A stretch of 64,000 bases of DNA, from contig JAECUM010004922.1 of NCBI GenBank assembly GCA_016617855.1, positions 36,241 to 100,240 on the forward strand, written 5' to 3'. Positions 12,022 through 25,800 of this stretch are shown in pieces (position 1 is the stretch's first letter; every line of letters begins with the position of its first letter). The notes under the pieces are model-generated. The model saw only the letters and a program-made list of their open reading frames with translations, was not told the DNA's origin and made no database searches. A program made the position numbers and the translations under genes. This stretch comes from Megalonaias nervosa. Taxonomy: Eukaryota > Mollusca > Bivalvia > Unionida > Unionidae.

Positions 12022-12687
12022 ATGGATATCATTGACTTCTCAGCGACACGAGAAATAGAGGCCGTCAAGCACCATCCAGCATTGCTAAACTCTATTCGAG
12101 CAATTATTATAGGGCCATGTGGGTCTGGAAAGACTCAATTATTACTCAACATGATAATGAGATGGCTGAAGTGGGATAAATTATATTTAGTGGAGCCATC
12201 CGTAGATGATCAGCGATGCTAAAGTGTGTTGAGGGATTTTAATGATAATGCAAATGAGATTGGAGGTAAATCGACCGGGGATGATATTATTGACTTTATT
12301 ACTGATATCGATGAGGCTCTGTCGGTCAGTGATCTTGACGGGGATATCAATAATCTCGTAGTGTACGACGACGCGATGTTAGACAAACAAAAATCCAGCT
12401 CGGATATTTTCTCGAGGCAGGCATAAAAACACCGATATTATATATGTTACTCAGCGATATACTCAAATACCTAAAGTCATCAGAGATAACTGCAACTTTT
12501 GGCAGTATTTAATAGGGTTGATACCGACACGCTGCAAAATATTCATCGGACTTGGTGCTCCGGTGACATGGATTAAAAAAAACTTTTTCTCACGCGCTCA
12601 AGGGACCCCACACGGGTTTGTCACGATACATTTACATGACCCCAGATCGAGGTATCGCATCGGTCTCGATACAAATTTTGATTGAGA
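12022..12687 (+). pseudogene. Packaging ATPase (A32/FtsK-HerA type), broken
   Basis: Homolog of the virion DNA-packaging ATPase. It starts MDIIDFSATREIEAVKHHPA and has a full Walker A, GPCGSGKT, at about residue 33. A stop codon at 12220-12222 interrupts it. The frame then continues with DDIIDFITDIDEALSV and a Walker B region, NNLVVYDDAML. A further break near 12420 precedes the C-terminal part (KNTDIIYVTQRYTQIPKVIRD and NLVQ-like sequence to about 12687). It parallels the E2 ATPase throughout, ends about 300 bases before the terminal module, and is divergent from the PLA2 gene. Confidence 0.82.
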
Positions 12688-12689
12688 CA

Positions 12690-12983
12690 GCAACCCATGT
12701 TTTTTATCCTCCGCTCACTCACTACAACAACCACAACAACAACAACAACAAAAAATCACGACGAGTTGTCGCTTCCTCTTGGCACACATAAACAGTAACA
12801 AACGTGGGCGACTGCCCTTAAAACTGGCTGGTTCTCACTGTCGGCAGCAAATGAACGTACTCGGAGTGGGAAATATTGTACCTATTGCCATTTAAACAAT
12901 ACCAGGGACCGCATCGTTTAGCTCGCTGTACAAGGATTATATTGGATTTGATTTCACTTCACGTTGGAGGATTTGGCCCCTAT
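12690..12983. other. Non-coding segment between ATPase and terminus of E1
   Basis: Contains a short (CAA)n tract at about 12724-12752 and otherwise nothing I recognise. E2 has a far shorter spacer in the equivalent place, so this may include an insertion. Confidence 0.4.
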
Positions 12984-13157
12984 AGCAGCAGGGAGGGCGG
13001 GCTGACGAAATGACTATCTCGAGGTCAATAAACAAACAGTCAGTAGAAATGTATAGACATAGTAGCGCAGCACAATAACGGACAAATTAGCGTAGAAGCA
13101 TTGAATTTGCAAAATAAATATCAAAACGAGGCATTAGGGTCCGCCCTCCCTGCTGCT
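12984..13157. repeat. Terminal module of E1 with its own inverted ends
   Basis: It starts AGCAGCAGGGAGGGCGG (12984-13000) and ends with the exact inverse, CCGCCCTCCCTGCTGCT (13141-13157). Its length of 174 bases equals that of the outer module of E2's left terminus (54448-54621), whose ends read AGCAGCAGAAAGGGTGAA and TTCACCCTCTCTGCTGCT. It is taken as the surviving terminal repeat of E1. Confidence 0.75.
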
Positions 13158-13223
13158 TGGATAGCTGGACAAACGTACAGACAGACATATCTAATATTGG
13201 ATATATGTATGTTGTCTCAATAG

Positions 13224-13364
13224 GTCGCCCGGTGTGGTCGGACTGGTCGAGTTGGACAGCTTGCTCGTATACGTGTAAAGTTCGGACACGCGACTGCCAG
13301 CTCTTCAGTTCAACAGTCTCGAGAACCTGTAAAGGCCAATCTCTAGACTTGGCAGTCTGTAGCA
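13224..13364 (+). CDS. Host exon encoding a thrombospondin type 1 repeat
   Basis: The 141-bp stretch encodes WSDWSSWTACSYTCKVRTRD followed by further Cys-spaced residues and CKGQSLDLAVC, the canonical TSR layout (WSxWSxW, CSxTC, RxR, then CxG and C). TSRs are disulfide-bonded modules of secreted or extracellular adhesion and matrix proteins. It is preceded by CTCAATAG (acceptor) and followed by GTTAGT (donor). Both boundaries are in phase 1, the usual symmetric phase of TSR exons. The apparent stop codon three bases on would lie in the intron. No neighbouring exon is recognisable nearby, so the parent gene cannot be named, and the exon could also be a stray or pseudogene piece. Confidence 0.75.
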
Positions 13365-13806
13365 GTTAGTTGTTTTGTAAGGACCATTAACTAATCTCGC
13401 AATGCAAGATCGCCTTTAAAGCAACATGATGGCTCACTGTCTTGAATAACGAACAAAAAATCTCAAGATGTTATGATAGTTGATTTATTTATATTCAAAT
13501 AAGCCGATTCAACTCAATGATTTTTAAGCTAAATTTAAAAGTTTGAAAACTTTAGTATTGCCATTGTGCGGATTGTACAAATTGTGATCTGTTGTTTTCA
13601 GTTGAATAGCTCAATATGGGCAAAATATATCTTATGATGCAACAGTCATCGTATACAGTTGGTCATTGTCTATTATGCATAAATATGTAAATATCAGAAG
13701 ATGTCAAACATAATGCCCAGAAGAACTATGTTTAACACGTTGCTGACGCAGCTTCAGTAAAAATGCGTAAATTATATTTTCTTTTATTACGCGAAACGCT
13801 AAATCC

Positions 13807-13808
<2 letters not shown>

Positions 13809-13863
<55 letters not shown>
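13809..13863. repeat. (TA)n microsatellite
   Basis: Uninterrupted TA array. Confidence 0.98.
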
Positions 13864-13865
<2 letters not shown>

Positions 13866-15262
13866 CGTGTGATACATAACCCCCCCGTCAGAAAAACAGA
13901 GAAATACATGATATACCATCTTTCTCAAAATCTCTCGTAAGCACAACAGCGCATCTCCTGAAAATTACCTTACTTTGAGCTCTATTCATTTTCTAATCAT
14001 AAAAATATCAACGAATTAAAAGAACCGTACCTGCAATTATATATTTGACATTTTGCTAAATATTTAACCCTATCTAACAAAGAAAATCCGATTCGGCAAC
14101 GCCGAAAAGGAAATGCAGTTTCGATTTATTTGTTCTAGCTCTGAGAGTGCTCCTTTTGTTTTCTGCTTATATAACGCATGTAGCCAAACACAACCAACAG
14201 TCACTTCGTATGATCGGAAACATCGTATTTAAACATGCAGAAATATACTGATATCTTAATAACGTCTGAAAATATAGGAATGAACAAATATGGATACTTT
14301 CTATATTTAATAAATAAGATTGTATTACATTTACTATATCGAAATTACCACTTGTGCACAACTGCAACTTTATGTTAACAAATCCGCAATTACAGTAACA
14401 CTAATACAGCTACATGTCCTCATATACGACAAAACAAGAAAAATAGAATCAATACTCCCTTGTGCAGCTGATGAGTCTTGCGTGAATTTGTGAAAGACGC
14501 GTTGACCTTTATGGACACGACTTGTCGCTCCACGAGCGAGCAGTGATTAATTGTTCTTTTTCTTTGCATGTCATGTAATGGGAGAAACGTACATCGAATT
14601 GACAGAAACAGCGTTTGTAGAGGCCAGTTTAACATCAGAGCAACAATGCAGGTATCTCGAGATAATGTCTATTTGTTTATTTGTACGGACGGAAACAAAT
14701 ATTCAAAAATAGCTATTAAAATAAAAGCGACGTAATTTGTTAATTTCAAAATATCAAGAAGTATGTACACCAGCACTTTAGAAAACTTTAGGTTTCAGAC
14801 CTGTGTAATAAATATCTAAATTATGTGCTTAACTTTTGTCCATGAATGCAGATTGTAGATTGTAAGTTAAGATAATGTTCATTTTTAAACAACATGGATC
14901 GTTGATCCAGGAATAAATTTAATATGTCCCATCACACTTGACTGGATTTGAGGGTGGGACGAAGAATCTCAGAAATCCTAAAAACTATTATTGTTGCTCC
15001 TGTGTTTATTACTAATTGCTCTCAGCGAAATCAGGAAATCTGCTTGGACGTGGAGTTTTGTAAACGCTAGGCACTTCAAACTTGAGTTAATAAACGTCTT
15101 ATTAATATTATTTCAAAACGTTCGGAATTTGATCTTCTTTCTTGCATTGTGGCTATGAGGGTAGAAATAGTTTCACCCCAGTTGGTAAGATTCCTCAAAT
15201 GTGTGTTTGTCATGTTTGAGAATAAATAGAAGTGATAAATTATACAAGTTTGAACAAAATTG

Positions 15263-15392
15263 GACTAGAATCCAAAGGTCATGCCCCATTCTCATTCCCT
15301 ACCCTCAGGAACCTAGCCATTAGAAGATAAGACTAGAACCCATAGGTCATGCCCCAATTATCACCGCCTACCCTCATGATTCAAGCCCCTGG
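15263..15392. repeat. Two-unit ~68-bp tandem repeat
   Basis: GACTAGAATCCAAAGGTCAT at 15263 recurs as GACTAGAACCCATAGGTCAT at 15331, with matching CCCTACCCTCA segments following each. Confidence 0.75.
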
Positions 15393-18300
15393 AATATAAA
15401 AGAGAAACTTTGATATTATTACTGTACCTCTATAATAATTTTACTGAAAAGGCAGAGAGGGCAAGAACGATAATATAAGCTCAATGTCAACTTGACATGT
15501 CTCTGAAGTGCCTCGAGAAACAACAATATATATAGAAGCAAATTAGTTCGTCAAGAAACGTGACCACTGGACCCATCCTTACATGTTTCCCCAAGATAAT
15601 TAACCCCTATGTCTAATTTAGGAAACTTATGATATACCTTCCCTATGTCCATGCCATAATGGGAAGCGAAAGAAATGTCTTCTACAAACTCCATCTTTCA
15701 GGTAAAATATGGACCATTTATAATATAATAATATTCTTCACTAACTAAAACTAAGGTAAAATAATTGACGGTATAGAAATCGTTTTTGCTTCGGACAAAA
15801 ACATTCAATGTACAGCGCTGTAGCAGTAATGTAATTGTAATTACGGCGTCAGCGTGGAATACATTTTAGTCTCAGAAATGTGTACAAATACAGAAAGAGC
15901 TATAAGCAAGTCATATAGATAACATCTTGCAACAATAATTAATCTATAAACTGTATTACTCTTGATATTGGTTTAGATTTATTTCATTTCCAGGTTATTA
16001 ACATCCATAACTAAATGTTTTCATTGCAAATAAAATTAATGTAATATACCCGATATTACAATTTACGAAGAGATAAAGTACTTTCTTTGTCCGCTTTATA
16101 GAGGGCAAAATTTGAAAAGTTTTGAATAGAATTCAATATTAAATATTCCTAATCCAAAGATTACAATACAATACATATTTTTAAAAGATGCCAATTCTAC
16201 TAATTGTTTTCTGCTTTTGTATAGATACACATTCGACTGACAGCAATTCTGGCAAGTTTAGACTACAGACAGAGTGGAGACATATTAAGTATACATGTTA
16301 TTATGATCATAATCTAAATAATTTCATGCAATCAATAGTAATACAATTTATATTGTCTTAATCTGCGTTAGTCACATCTGCATAGCGCAATTCAAACTTC
16401 ATTACTGCTATTAACTATTATATTTCCAAAAGGAATCTAAACAATTCCAGTGAACATTACATATATGGTTCCATAGTTCGATACAATAAAACACAAAATA
16501 ATGCAATATATTATAATATCGAGCATAATACGACGAGTAATGTGCATGGAACACGAACGAGTAAAACAAATCAATAAGGTGGGCAAGGCTAAAGGGAACA
16601 CTTGGATAGATGGTGCTGGAAGAGAAAAGTTGTGGATTACAAACAGGTGATTAAGACACTAAAGCAGTAGAAAATGTGTATGCTTATTTACAAGAAATAT
16701 CATTAAACAATAAAGGAAATAAAATTCGTAAAGAACATTGACTTTTGGGGTCATCTCTTACCCAAAGGACATAGTTCTTGAGTGACAACATAACAACTAT
16801 CGATAACCCAACAGTACAAACGTGTATACACTTACTGGGATTGAAAGAATAGTTTGTTACTGTGCATTACATCAGTGCAATTTAGGCTCAGATAAGCACA
16901 GTATGTTTAAACGTTATCCCAAACCAACATAAACAAAAACCAAATAAAACCAGGCATACGATATATATAATTAGTAGCAATTATATCAAAATCAAAACAT
17001 CATGAAATTAAACGCAATCTTAATTACTATCTTCCATGACATTATTATCATCATCGTCATCACTACCCGCATAATCTCGTATCTTTAATGAAAGCATTTC
17101 AATGCCGATCAAACTTCTGCGTCGCGGCAAAAAATAAACTCTAAAGTAAAAGTACGAACCAATTCCGATGACATTTCCATTGAAAAATCCATATGAAATT
17201 TGTGATGTGAAATTTACCTGGCCCAAGTTAAATTTAAAATAAATTCAGAATCAACCTACTTATCTGTCTATATCACTCAGCCAATATAGAGAAAGAAAAA
17301 GAATATTTGTATTTGCTACATACCACAATAGCTGAAAGATTGTTTTGTTTTTTTCTAAACGAAAGAGTATCATGACAAGTCCTTTTAATATTGTGACTAT
17401 TCTAAAACATTACAAACTCATGTGCTTGCACGTGTAGGGGATTATGGACGGAATATATAAGGTGCGTGCGTTTCAATTGCCAACACTTTTTGCGTGACAC
17501 AGTAAGTCGGTCGGAAACTTACGCGAAATTAAAAATGCAACAATTATCCAAGAGAACCAAAACAATGTTGTATGCGGCATGTGACGTATGCTATATAATT
17601 TAATAGAAACGCAACTTCGTGCTCACAGTTCGGTAACAATATTGTCAAGTAGATAGATTTATTCATGATTTCGATAAGTCAACTGGAGTGATGTATGTAG
17701 GTTTGCTTGGGGCATTTCTTGTCAAACAGTGCTTCATCTTATCTTTTCTTCCGCAGGCCTTTGGAAATCATCAAGTCCTCCCAATGTTCAACTAATTGGA
17801 CGAGTGGTAGACAATTGACAGAGACAAATATGAAACATCTTTCACCAACTGTTCGACCTGTAATACCATGAATGTTGGGATCTGTACACAAACACTTTGC
17901 AATGTAATACCAGATTTTGAAAACATTATTCGAAGAAAAAGCATAGGGTATGTTCGACCTTGTGTAACTATTGACAATGTTTCAGAACTAACCGCATACA
18001 GAGAGGCATTCTAATATGGAGCTAGCAAGATTTCTGGCATCCTGAATGGATACAAATTGTTATGATGGGAAAGAGTTCGATTTTAGACCTGTAAACACAT
18101 TGCCGAATCCGTCAAAATAGTGTCTTTCTTCGTCGACACGATCCAGTTCATCGGCTACATAGTGTTTTGTTTTTCCATGTAACGTATATGTCGTGTAATG
18201 CTAGAAACACTAAAACGACTCCATACTATGATTCCTTGCAGATAACATCTGGTGATGTATGATAATTTAAATTAAAACTACACATTCGACAAAGTACTGA

Positions 18301-19148
18301 AATATGTCCATCATATGGTGCTTCAGTGTCAGCTACACATTTTGGATAATTTAGATAAATGTAATGTTGGTGTTAAGACTGAAACAATTTCCAAATTGAA
18401 AATAATTGGTTCAGAAAAAATTTCCTTAATTTTATACCAACACATAACCAAGAGCTAAATGGTACTTTACGACACACATTAGCTGCAAGCCATCACTGCC
18501 GCATAGGCCATCGTAATATTTGCAAATGAGTAGGTTTTACGAAATAGCATTGAAGTGATATTATAGTTCGTAACTGAACTTCTTGCACTGGATCTAAAAT
18601 GAGCAAAAGAATTTGTTCCTATGAAGCCAGAACTTTGTAGGAAAGAATCATTAGCCAGAGTTGTATTATATTTAACAAAATGTGGAATGCTCCTAATGAA
18701 TACAAATGGACTTGAATATCCTGATATACCAATAGTCTTGAATGTCCTACAATACCACAATCATGGAATCCATAACAATTTTGAATGAATTCACAAAAAT
18801 ACCCCAAAAATGTGTTAATCCAATCAATTAACACTTAATAATACCAAAGAAAGATTTAAATAAATAATTATTCTTGAATCATATCTGAAAACAACTGCAA
18901 ACCCTGATCGGGAATAAACAAATTCTGATATGAAACAGGAATGAATTATTTCTCTATCAAGTAGTCACATATAGTTAAAAATTTAACTTAACCTATGATG
19001 TAATAGATTTCTGTTGGACAAACCTAGCTTAACTGTAAACAAGACTGACCTTGAACTCCAATTTTATTAGACATTTCTTTGCTACATATAATCAAAGAAA
19101 TTCAGTTATGTCAAAACTCCATCAAGAACCCTCAATCACAAACATCAA

Positions 19149-19150
<2 letters not shown>

Positions 19151-19229
<79 letters not shown>

Positions 19230-19241
19230 CATACATACATC
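19151..19241. repeat. (AT)n followed by (CATA)n
   Basis: About 75 bases of AT repeat followed by four CATA units. The TYI-rich ORFs over it are artefacts of the repeat. Confidence 0.98.
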
Positions 19242-20020
19242 AGAATAAGAAACAATTGAATGTGATACCCTATACACCAGTTATGGCGGTTATGCTCTGG
19301 AAAAATTAAAATCTTGCCAAGTTTTGTTCTACAAAAACTAACATAATACCCGCAAATTATAAACAATACCCTATAGCTCTACATGACGAACAGGTTTCTA
19401 CTCGACCATGCTAAGAGAGACAACTTTCGACTGTAGATTACAGAATCCTTAAATAAACGTACTCGTCACCCTTAGCAGAGATGTTGTGTTTCTCCAACTA
19501 TAGACTCAGTAGTCCAATCCTTCGTTTTATTTCCGAAAGCTGTCCCTTCACCCTATCTACCCTCCCTTCCCACACAAGTCTCTCTCCACCTCCTTCTCTA
19601 TCTCTCATACTATGGAGCAGAACTATATTTGTACTTAGAAAAGAAAGCGGAACTTCAATTTTGGTTCATCTATAGCCTCTTTTATGTCACTGAAATTGCG
19701 TTTTCTTTCATGAAGTAGACGATATACGGTACAAGAATATGAAGTTCATGTTTAAGCATTGCTTAAATAACAAGTTTACAAAACGCCAAACACGTGCGTG
19801 ACTCAAGCTTTACTAAAGGTAAGCGCTTTCTCCCTGCACATGACACTAATGCTCATTAGCCATGGAAAGAAAGTACAACTTGTGACGTTTAATTGAAATA
19901 TGATTAATAGCTAAGAAAAGTCACCACCTTGAACACGTATTATATCTCAAAAAGGATTTATCGTGATATTATTAATGTATTTGGTAAGAATACTAATACT
20001 AATGCTACAACAATAACAAC

Positions 20021-20047
20021 TACTACTACAACTACGACTACTACTAG

Positions 20048-20088
<41 letters not shown>

Positions 20089-20105
20089 ATAATAATAATA
20101 ATAAT
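20021..20105. repeat. (ACT)n / (AAT)n trinucleotide array
   Basis: ACT repeat with a few interruptions, passing into AAT units. Confidence 0.95.
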
Positions 20106-22213
20106 AGGAATTATACTAACGATAATAATTAGAATAATAACAATACTATTAATAATCATAATCTTTATTCTTAAAGCATGGGCCATCGAATTAAACTACA
20201 CAGATGCATGCAAATGTGATACAAGCACAAAGCATAGTACAGCAATTAGGACTAACGTACTGAATACCTATATTTTAAGGACTTTGCTAGATAAAGATCA
20301 AAAGAGGTTAATAGTGTTACTAATCCTCCTCCATACAGTAATTTTAACTACAGCAAATTTTCGTAGGCAAGTACGCATTTTTCAAAATCATTGTGTTTGT
20401 GACTTTCAGCAACAAAAGGAAACTCATTTATTATATTTTACACATAAAGGGAACGATGTATCAACATAAGCAATATTTTAAAAACGATATCCGAAAATAC
20501 ATACTAAGCAGAATTTAAATAATCTATATAACATTGACAAAAGAAGTCTTTACGGTTGTGACTATAAAATTGTAAAATTATAATCTATCCATTAATTTTA
20601 TATCTCCATTCAGTGTATGACTTGCTCAACATTAAAAATATTTGTCCCAACTCAACTGTTGATTTTAACTTTATTTTCGAAATCTATCGTGAGTCATCTT
20701 TAATATTCTGAACAAATACTAAAGGTTTCTACATTATCTTATTTCTTGCTTTAGCATTTTACCTAGTTCATTGTTGACGAAAGCATATTGTGTGTACTTT
20801 GTTATACCAACAATATCTTTACAAAATGAAGTATGCACAGACTCTATGATATTTTCATTTTGAACGTCCCGAACGTCTAATATATAGTTTAAAATGAAAT
20901 ATTGTCACTGTTTAAGTGTCAAATATTTACAATAGCACTTGGAACAGAGTTTTTGGTAGACAGATTATAATAAGATTACTTAAGCTTGGTAATCTATATT
21001 ATAATCAAGATAAATATTGATGTTTGTGTTTGTTCGTATTTGAGTCAATGTATGATTACCACGATTTTACCTTATAAATTATACATTGAAAAACGTTTAG
21101 AACTTCCATCGGCAAATACATAGACTTGATAATTAATACATTGCGAACATTTGTAATCATTGGCATAAACAATAACAGCGATGCTTCATAACTCGTAGAT
21201 ATATAGTGTACAAATCTTTAATAAGCATATAGTACAACTACTTTTCGTTTACAAATATTACTTTCTATTAGCATTTGCTTATAAAACACGTGTCAAGTTT
21301 AATCCAGTTTTCCATGTACATGGATTTTGGTAGTGATTGCTAACTCTGTCTGACGCATACACAATGTATGTATACTAGATTCTGGAGAAAACCCGACCTT
21401 GTGCTCGGCGATAATGATTTGACCTTGATACGCTATGTTTAATTTTAATGTATTTTTAATTAGCATCTTTAATGTGATAGAGTTTTTCACATACATTACA
21501 CGCTATATGCTGCTTTCACATTTTATACTTGCAAAGCAATTAACCTTCGTTAGTGAGTTATCATCAGATTAAATGGAGCCATATGAGAAACCGCTCCATA
21601 TTATTCTGCTTAATTCTAATTCTTGCCCAATGCACTTCTGATACACAAACCGCCGCTTTCACTTTTATATGCTTTCGATTAACTGGAAGAAGATTTGTTG
21701 TTTGCTATTTACATTCTGAGAACATTTCATCTTTGCTGTCAAAAAATTGATTCCCTTTCTTTCCTTTTATAAATCGCTCTCCATTTGAGATTTACATTTA
21801 TCTCATTTACAATGAAAACTAATTATAATCAAGGCAATGTTATGAATTTCTAATATAATATATTCAAATGATCTGTGCAATCATTTACAACTTTTATTTG
21901 AAATGAGTTCGAATATATTTTAAACTTATACTATTTTGAATACTCTCCTGGCTCACGTTGTTATGTCAGTCGTATGATGTTGTAGCCATGTTTTCATCAT
22001 TTTCAAGTTCATTCGTTAAAATGTTTGGTCATAGAATGTATTCTGTGGTACCAACCACTCAATAGTGTTATATTCATCTTTTCATAAACGTTTCTTTCTT
22101 TACTTATTTATTTTATTTATTTATTCTACTTCGTTTTCTTGTTGTTGTTATTCTTCTTGTTGTTGTAATTCTTCTTCTGGTTCTTTTTCTTCGTCTACTT
22201 TTTCTTTTTATTC

Positions 22214-22214
<1 letters not shown>

Positions 22215-22266
<52 letters not shown>
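22215..22266. repeat. (TAT)n trinucleotide array
   Basis: Uninterrupted TAT repeat, preceded by imperfect TTGTTGTT/TTCTTCTT tracts from about 22138. Confidence 0.96.
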
Positions 22267-23548
22267 GAGCAATTTTATGTTATTTTGAAAAACAGAAACA
22301 TAAAACAATCCATATAAATAACGTTTGAAGAATTGTGTTAAAAACTAAATCTTCAAGGAAAGAGAAAAAGAAGTACTCAGTACATGTTCGCTGTATACAG
22401 TTTTGATACACATTTCAAATGACATATTGAACTATATAAATGGAAAAATGGAGTCACCGTTTTCATCGGCACAGAGGCAATATCACTTCTGGAACAACTT
22501 TCTTTTCTCATTTAGGAATTATATACGTCTTTATGCATGTTATTCAAATCAGTATTTCCATATGTAGACGTATTTCGATTCTGTTCTTTTACACGTTTTT
22601 TTCTTCCTCTCTCTGTCTCTGTGTGTCTCTCTCACCTCATGATGAACAAATCTTGAAACGTGTCAAAACAACAGATCCTGCAATGCACATTTACGTAAAC
22701 AATACGTAGGCTCGTTGACAAAAATGCCTAAAGACGTACTGTGAATAAAACAGAAGTAGGCTTCAAGTATTAACTTTGTTTAAAATCTAGCTCTTGACAT
22801 GAATCATGCAAATTTTTAGTGACCGAACTTACATGAAATGTCGCTATTGAATGTTTTTCTACCAATACAGTATTGTATACCTTTAACACTCTACGAAAAC
22901 CGGGCACATACTTTTAATTACATAGAGTAATATAATTATTTAAGTAGTTTCCTAACTCTCAACATAATCACAATTATGTTTCAAAACGATGCAGACATCA
23001 AGCATTGCTTAGTGGCTGCAAATCAAAATTAAGTGATTGTCGAAATTTTGGTCCAGCATCTATTCCCGAACTAAACTGCTAGCTTGATTAGGTCAAAGGT
23101 TCATGTTTTAATGCTAAAAAACCCACACTCAATAGGGAATCAAAATCCATGCAAGTAAACTCAAACTTAATAAACGATATTACGCTCTGAAATCTGTCTG
23201 ATGTTACTACTCTGTTAGGTTCCTATACTACCCCCACCCCAACAATTTTCAGTGTACTTATCCGCGCAAGGAATGTCTTAATAAAGACAAAAAACTCTTT
23301 ACTTTCGTCTGAAAAGAGGTAATAGTTCACAACATACGCAATTTGAATCTTTGTTTATTACATCTAAATTTTAACGGGTTTCTGTCCTAATTTTTTTTAA
23401 AACTTTGGAACGTCTTTATATTGATGTAGTAATGCAATCGTCAATATAACGTACATTGAACAGAGAAAAATATCCATGAAAATCGGCGTCTGTTGACTTA
23501 AAAGAGATAATAAATGAAAATCCACAGTGTGATTTGAGTAGATGTAAG

Positions 23549-24330
23549 TGTTATGTATATTTAATTTAATTGTTTGTTTGCTAGTTTCAAATTTTTCTTA
23601 TTCCATTACATGCTAATGTAATGTACCATTGTTTACTGGATTTGATATTGTCCAGAACTGAGTTCAGTTTAACCTGAGTGATTTTTTTTAGTTAGTAAAG
23701 ACATTGTATCTAGCTGCTGACCTTGTTCCAAAATCAGTGACAGTTTTGGTAAACAATATTTTCTTTTATTTTCATCTTTCTCAGAGTAAGGATCATTAAG
23801 GTGAGTCAAGGTCATACCTGTAGTACATGACAAGTATCATGTGCCAATTGGTAACAAACTTCTATTTTTTCCAGAAGAAAGAACTTTTGACCCTCATCCG
23901 GGAATCTGTTTTGCGTCTCAATCGTATAACTGATGTTTGATAAAGACTTTGTTAATTGGGCTTAAAACACTTGATATGTTAAGTTGTATTACGTTGTGAC
24001 CAGTTTGGGCTGAATTTTTATTTTCTTCAAATTATTGAATTCAAGTGATTCTTTTCTCTGGAAATACAAAAGTGCTTTGACAAAATTCTTGGATAAGGAC
24101 ATTCATTGGAATTTATACTGAATTCAAAACCGGAATAATATTTTCTGTGACTCAACAAGAGAACGTTGACACATATGCACTTTGTAGGATATTACTGATG
24201 TCATCGCCTTCAATTTCGGATTTCATCGGGACCCGAACTCAGTTTCATTCAGGACTTTTTATTAAATTTTACAAAGCTTGTTATCTTCACTATTTCCTGT
24301 TACTTATTTTAAGAACATAGACTCGTAACA
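23549..24330 (+). mobile_element. Solo LTR of the Gypsy-type family
   Basis: It starts TGTTATGTATATTTAATTTA and ends ACATAGACTCGTAACA, with matching internal segments (TTACTGGATTTGAT, ACAAAGCTTGTT, TCATCGGGACCCGAACT) to the LTRs at 4630-6487. It is flanked by GTAAG on the left and ATAAG on the right, a 4-of-5 match to a target-site duplication. No internal coding region adjoins it, so it is a solo LTR left by recombination. Confidence 0.82.
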
Positions 24331-25489
24331 ATAAGGAACTATTTTATTGTTGAAGTTGAAACATTTTGTATTGTTACTTGTGGTTTCGCCACACGTTAAA
24401 ATACAATTTTCCCACTTTACTCATGAACTACATTCTTATATCTACTCATACAACGTAGATATCTTCTATTTATTTTCATAACGCTGGGGTTATCTTATTC
24501 ATCGTCTGGTAATTAGAATTCCGATTAGTAAAATTTCGTATCATCAAATAACACCAAAATTATCATCATCAACTGCACCACCATTATCATTATCATAATT
24601 GAACTGAATTTGTCACTAGCGTGCATACACATATTCATTATGTTACTATGATAGAAAATTTCTTGATAAGACAATCGTATGTGAAACAAACACAAACACG
24701 TCAAATGGATTTAAGACATTTAGTGGCGGTACCTAAAAGACGCGGGGAGGAGGGAGTAAAATATGTCGATACCTCTGATGGATCAACTAAATAGGCATTA
24801 AATAAAAAAGACAAATAAAGCAATTGTTACTAACAGAAAATGTTCGCTTTCGTATTTTTTATATTTTTATCTATAACAATAATGATAAAATGTGAAAAGT
24901 TAAAAAAAGAATACAAAAGCCACATATTTATACAGTTGTCTTACTTCAGTACAATTTAATTGTGAACATAGACATAAAGGTGGATTGCATCATCTCATAC
25001 TAGGAGAATGTGACTGAATGCGGTTATGTAGATAACAATGGCTGTTAAAAAATAAAAGACTTCAAAATGAAAATATTTTTTTGTTTGAAGGAGCCAATCA
25101 GTGCGGCAGAAAATCACCTGGCGTGTTCGATATATATCATTAATTTTATGAACTCAATTCACACAACTAAAATCAAACTTAACGTCGTACTTTTTGAGTA
25201 GCGTCATTTGAATTTCTTTGCTTTTCTCTATGAACGTCATATTTACAGTGCATTTCTTTACATTCAAACTCCATTCTTATCTGTGGAGCACGAACCGACA
25301 CAAGGAAAGCGGACATTTTTTTAATTTAGCTTACAAGGGATCGCTTACTCTTGCGTCTCAGCAAACATTAGCTTAGATAAAGCAACACAATTTTATAAGA
25401 AACCTTCCAATTTTAGGAAGGCGTTAGGACTAAGTTGTCAAGAATTGACTGTCTTCTATTTACCCTTTGTCTTTCACTCCAGAACGACC
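24331..25489. other. No gene recognised
   Basis: AT-rich sequence without supported features. Confidence 0.45.
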
Positions 25490-25800
25490 GCTCAGTTGCC
25501 TTAATGGTTAGATAGTTCCCCTCGAATGCGGAAGGTCGCGGGTTTGTTTCCCAGCCTAGTCATACCAAAAGCTGATAAAAATGGTACTAGCAGCTGCCTC
25601 ACTTGACGCTCAGCATTAAGAGGTTTGTTTTAGGACTGGTTGGCCAGGTGTTAGGATAGTATAACTGTGTGGGACATGATTCTACATGTCTTCGGCATGA
25701 TGCTCAGTGCTAGACATTACTATGAGCTTCCACACTGCAGACATCGTATCGATATAACTAAAATTCTTCAAGTTATGTTAAAAACCCCAAAACAACACAA
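25490..25800 (+). mobile_element. tRNA-derived SINE, copy 2
   Basis: It begins with a tRNA-like head, with an A-box-like segment (CAGTTGCCTTAATGGTTAG) and a decayed B-box (CGCGGGTTTGTTTCCCA). The family body follows (TGGTACTAGCAGCTGCCTC, GGCATGATGCTCAGTG) and the tail AAGTTATGTTAAAAACCCCA. The copy is full length in plus orientation. Confidence 0.87.

Larger units (their letters stand above)
10290..13157. mobile_element. E1: decayed Polinton/adintovirus-like element, one end preserved
   Basis: The island holds, left to right, a capsid-associated-like gene (+), an integrase N-terminus (-), a zinc-ribbon/PLA2 gene (-) and a packaging ATPase (+), ending in a 174-bp terminal module at 12984-13157. 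The order integrase, PLA2, divergent ATPase, terminus is the same as in E2, with the whole block inverted. All genes are frame-broken. No second terminus is visible upstream of 10290, so the left end is truncated or unrecognisable. Confidence 0.8.
13370..19150. other. Largely non-coding region
   Basis: AT-rich sequence with only short ORFs lacking family features. It includes a TA microsatellite at 13809-13863 and a two-unit ~68-bp tandem repeat at about 15263-15392. Minus-strand frames at 17792-18834 are open for 60-90 codons, but I see no domain in them. Introns of the TSR-exon gene are one possible explanation. Confidence 0.5.
19242..23548. other. Largely non-coding region
   Basis: AT-rich sequence holding two trinucleotide arrays (listed separately). 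Fragments around 21120-21300 and 22690-22745 (for example TAGGCTCGTTGACAAAAATG and GACGTACTGTGAA) resemble units of the 6900-8160 satellite. No gene is supported. Confidence 0.5.
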
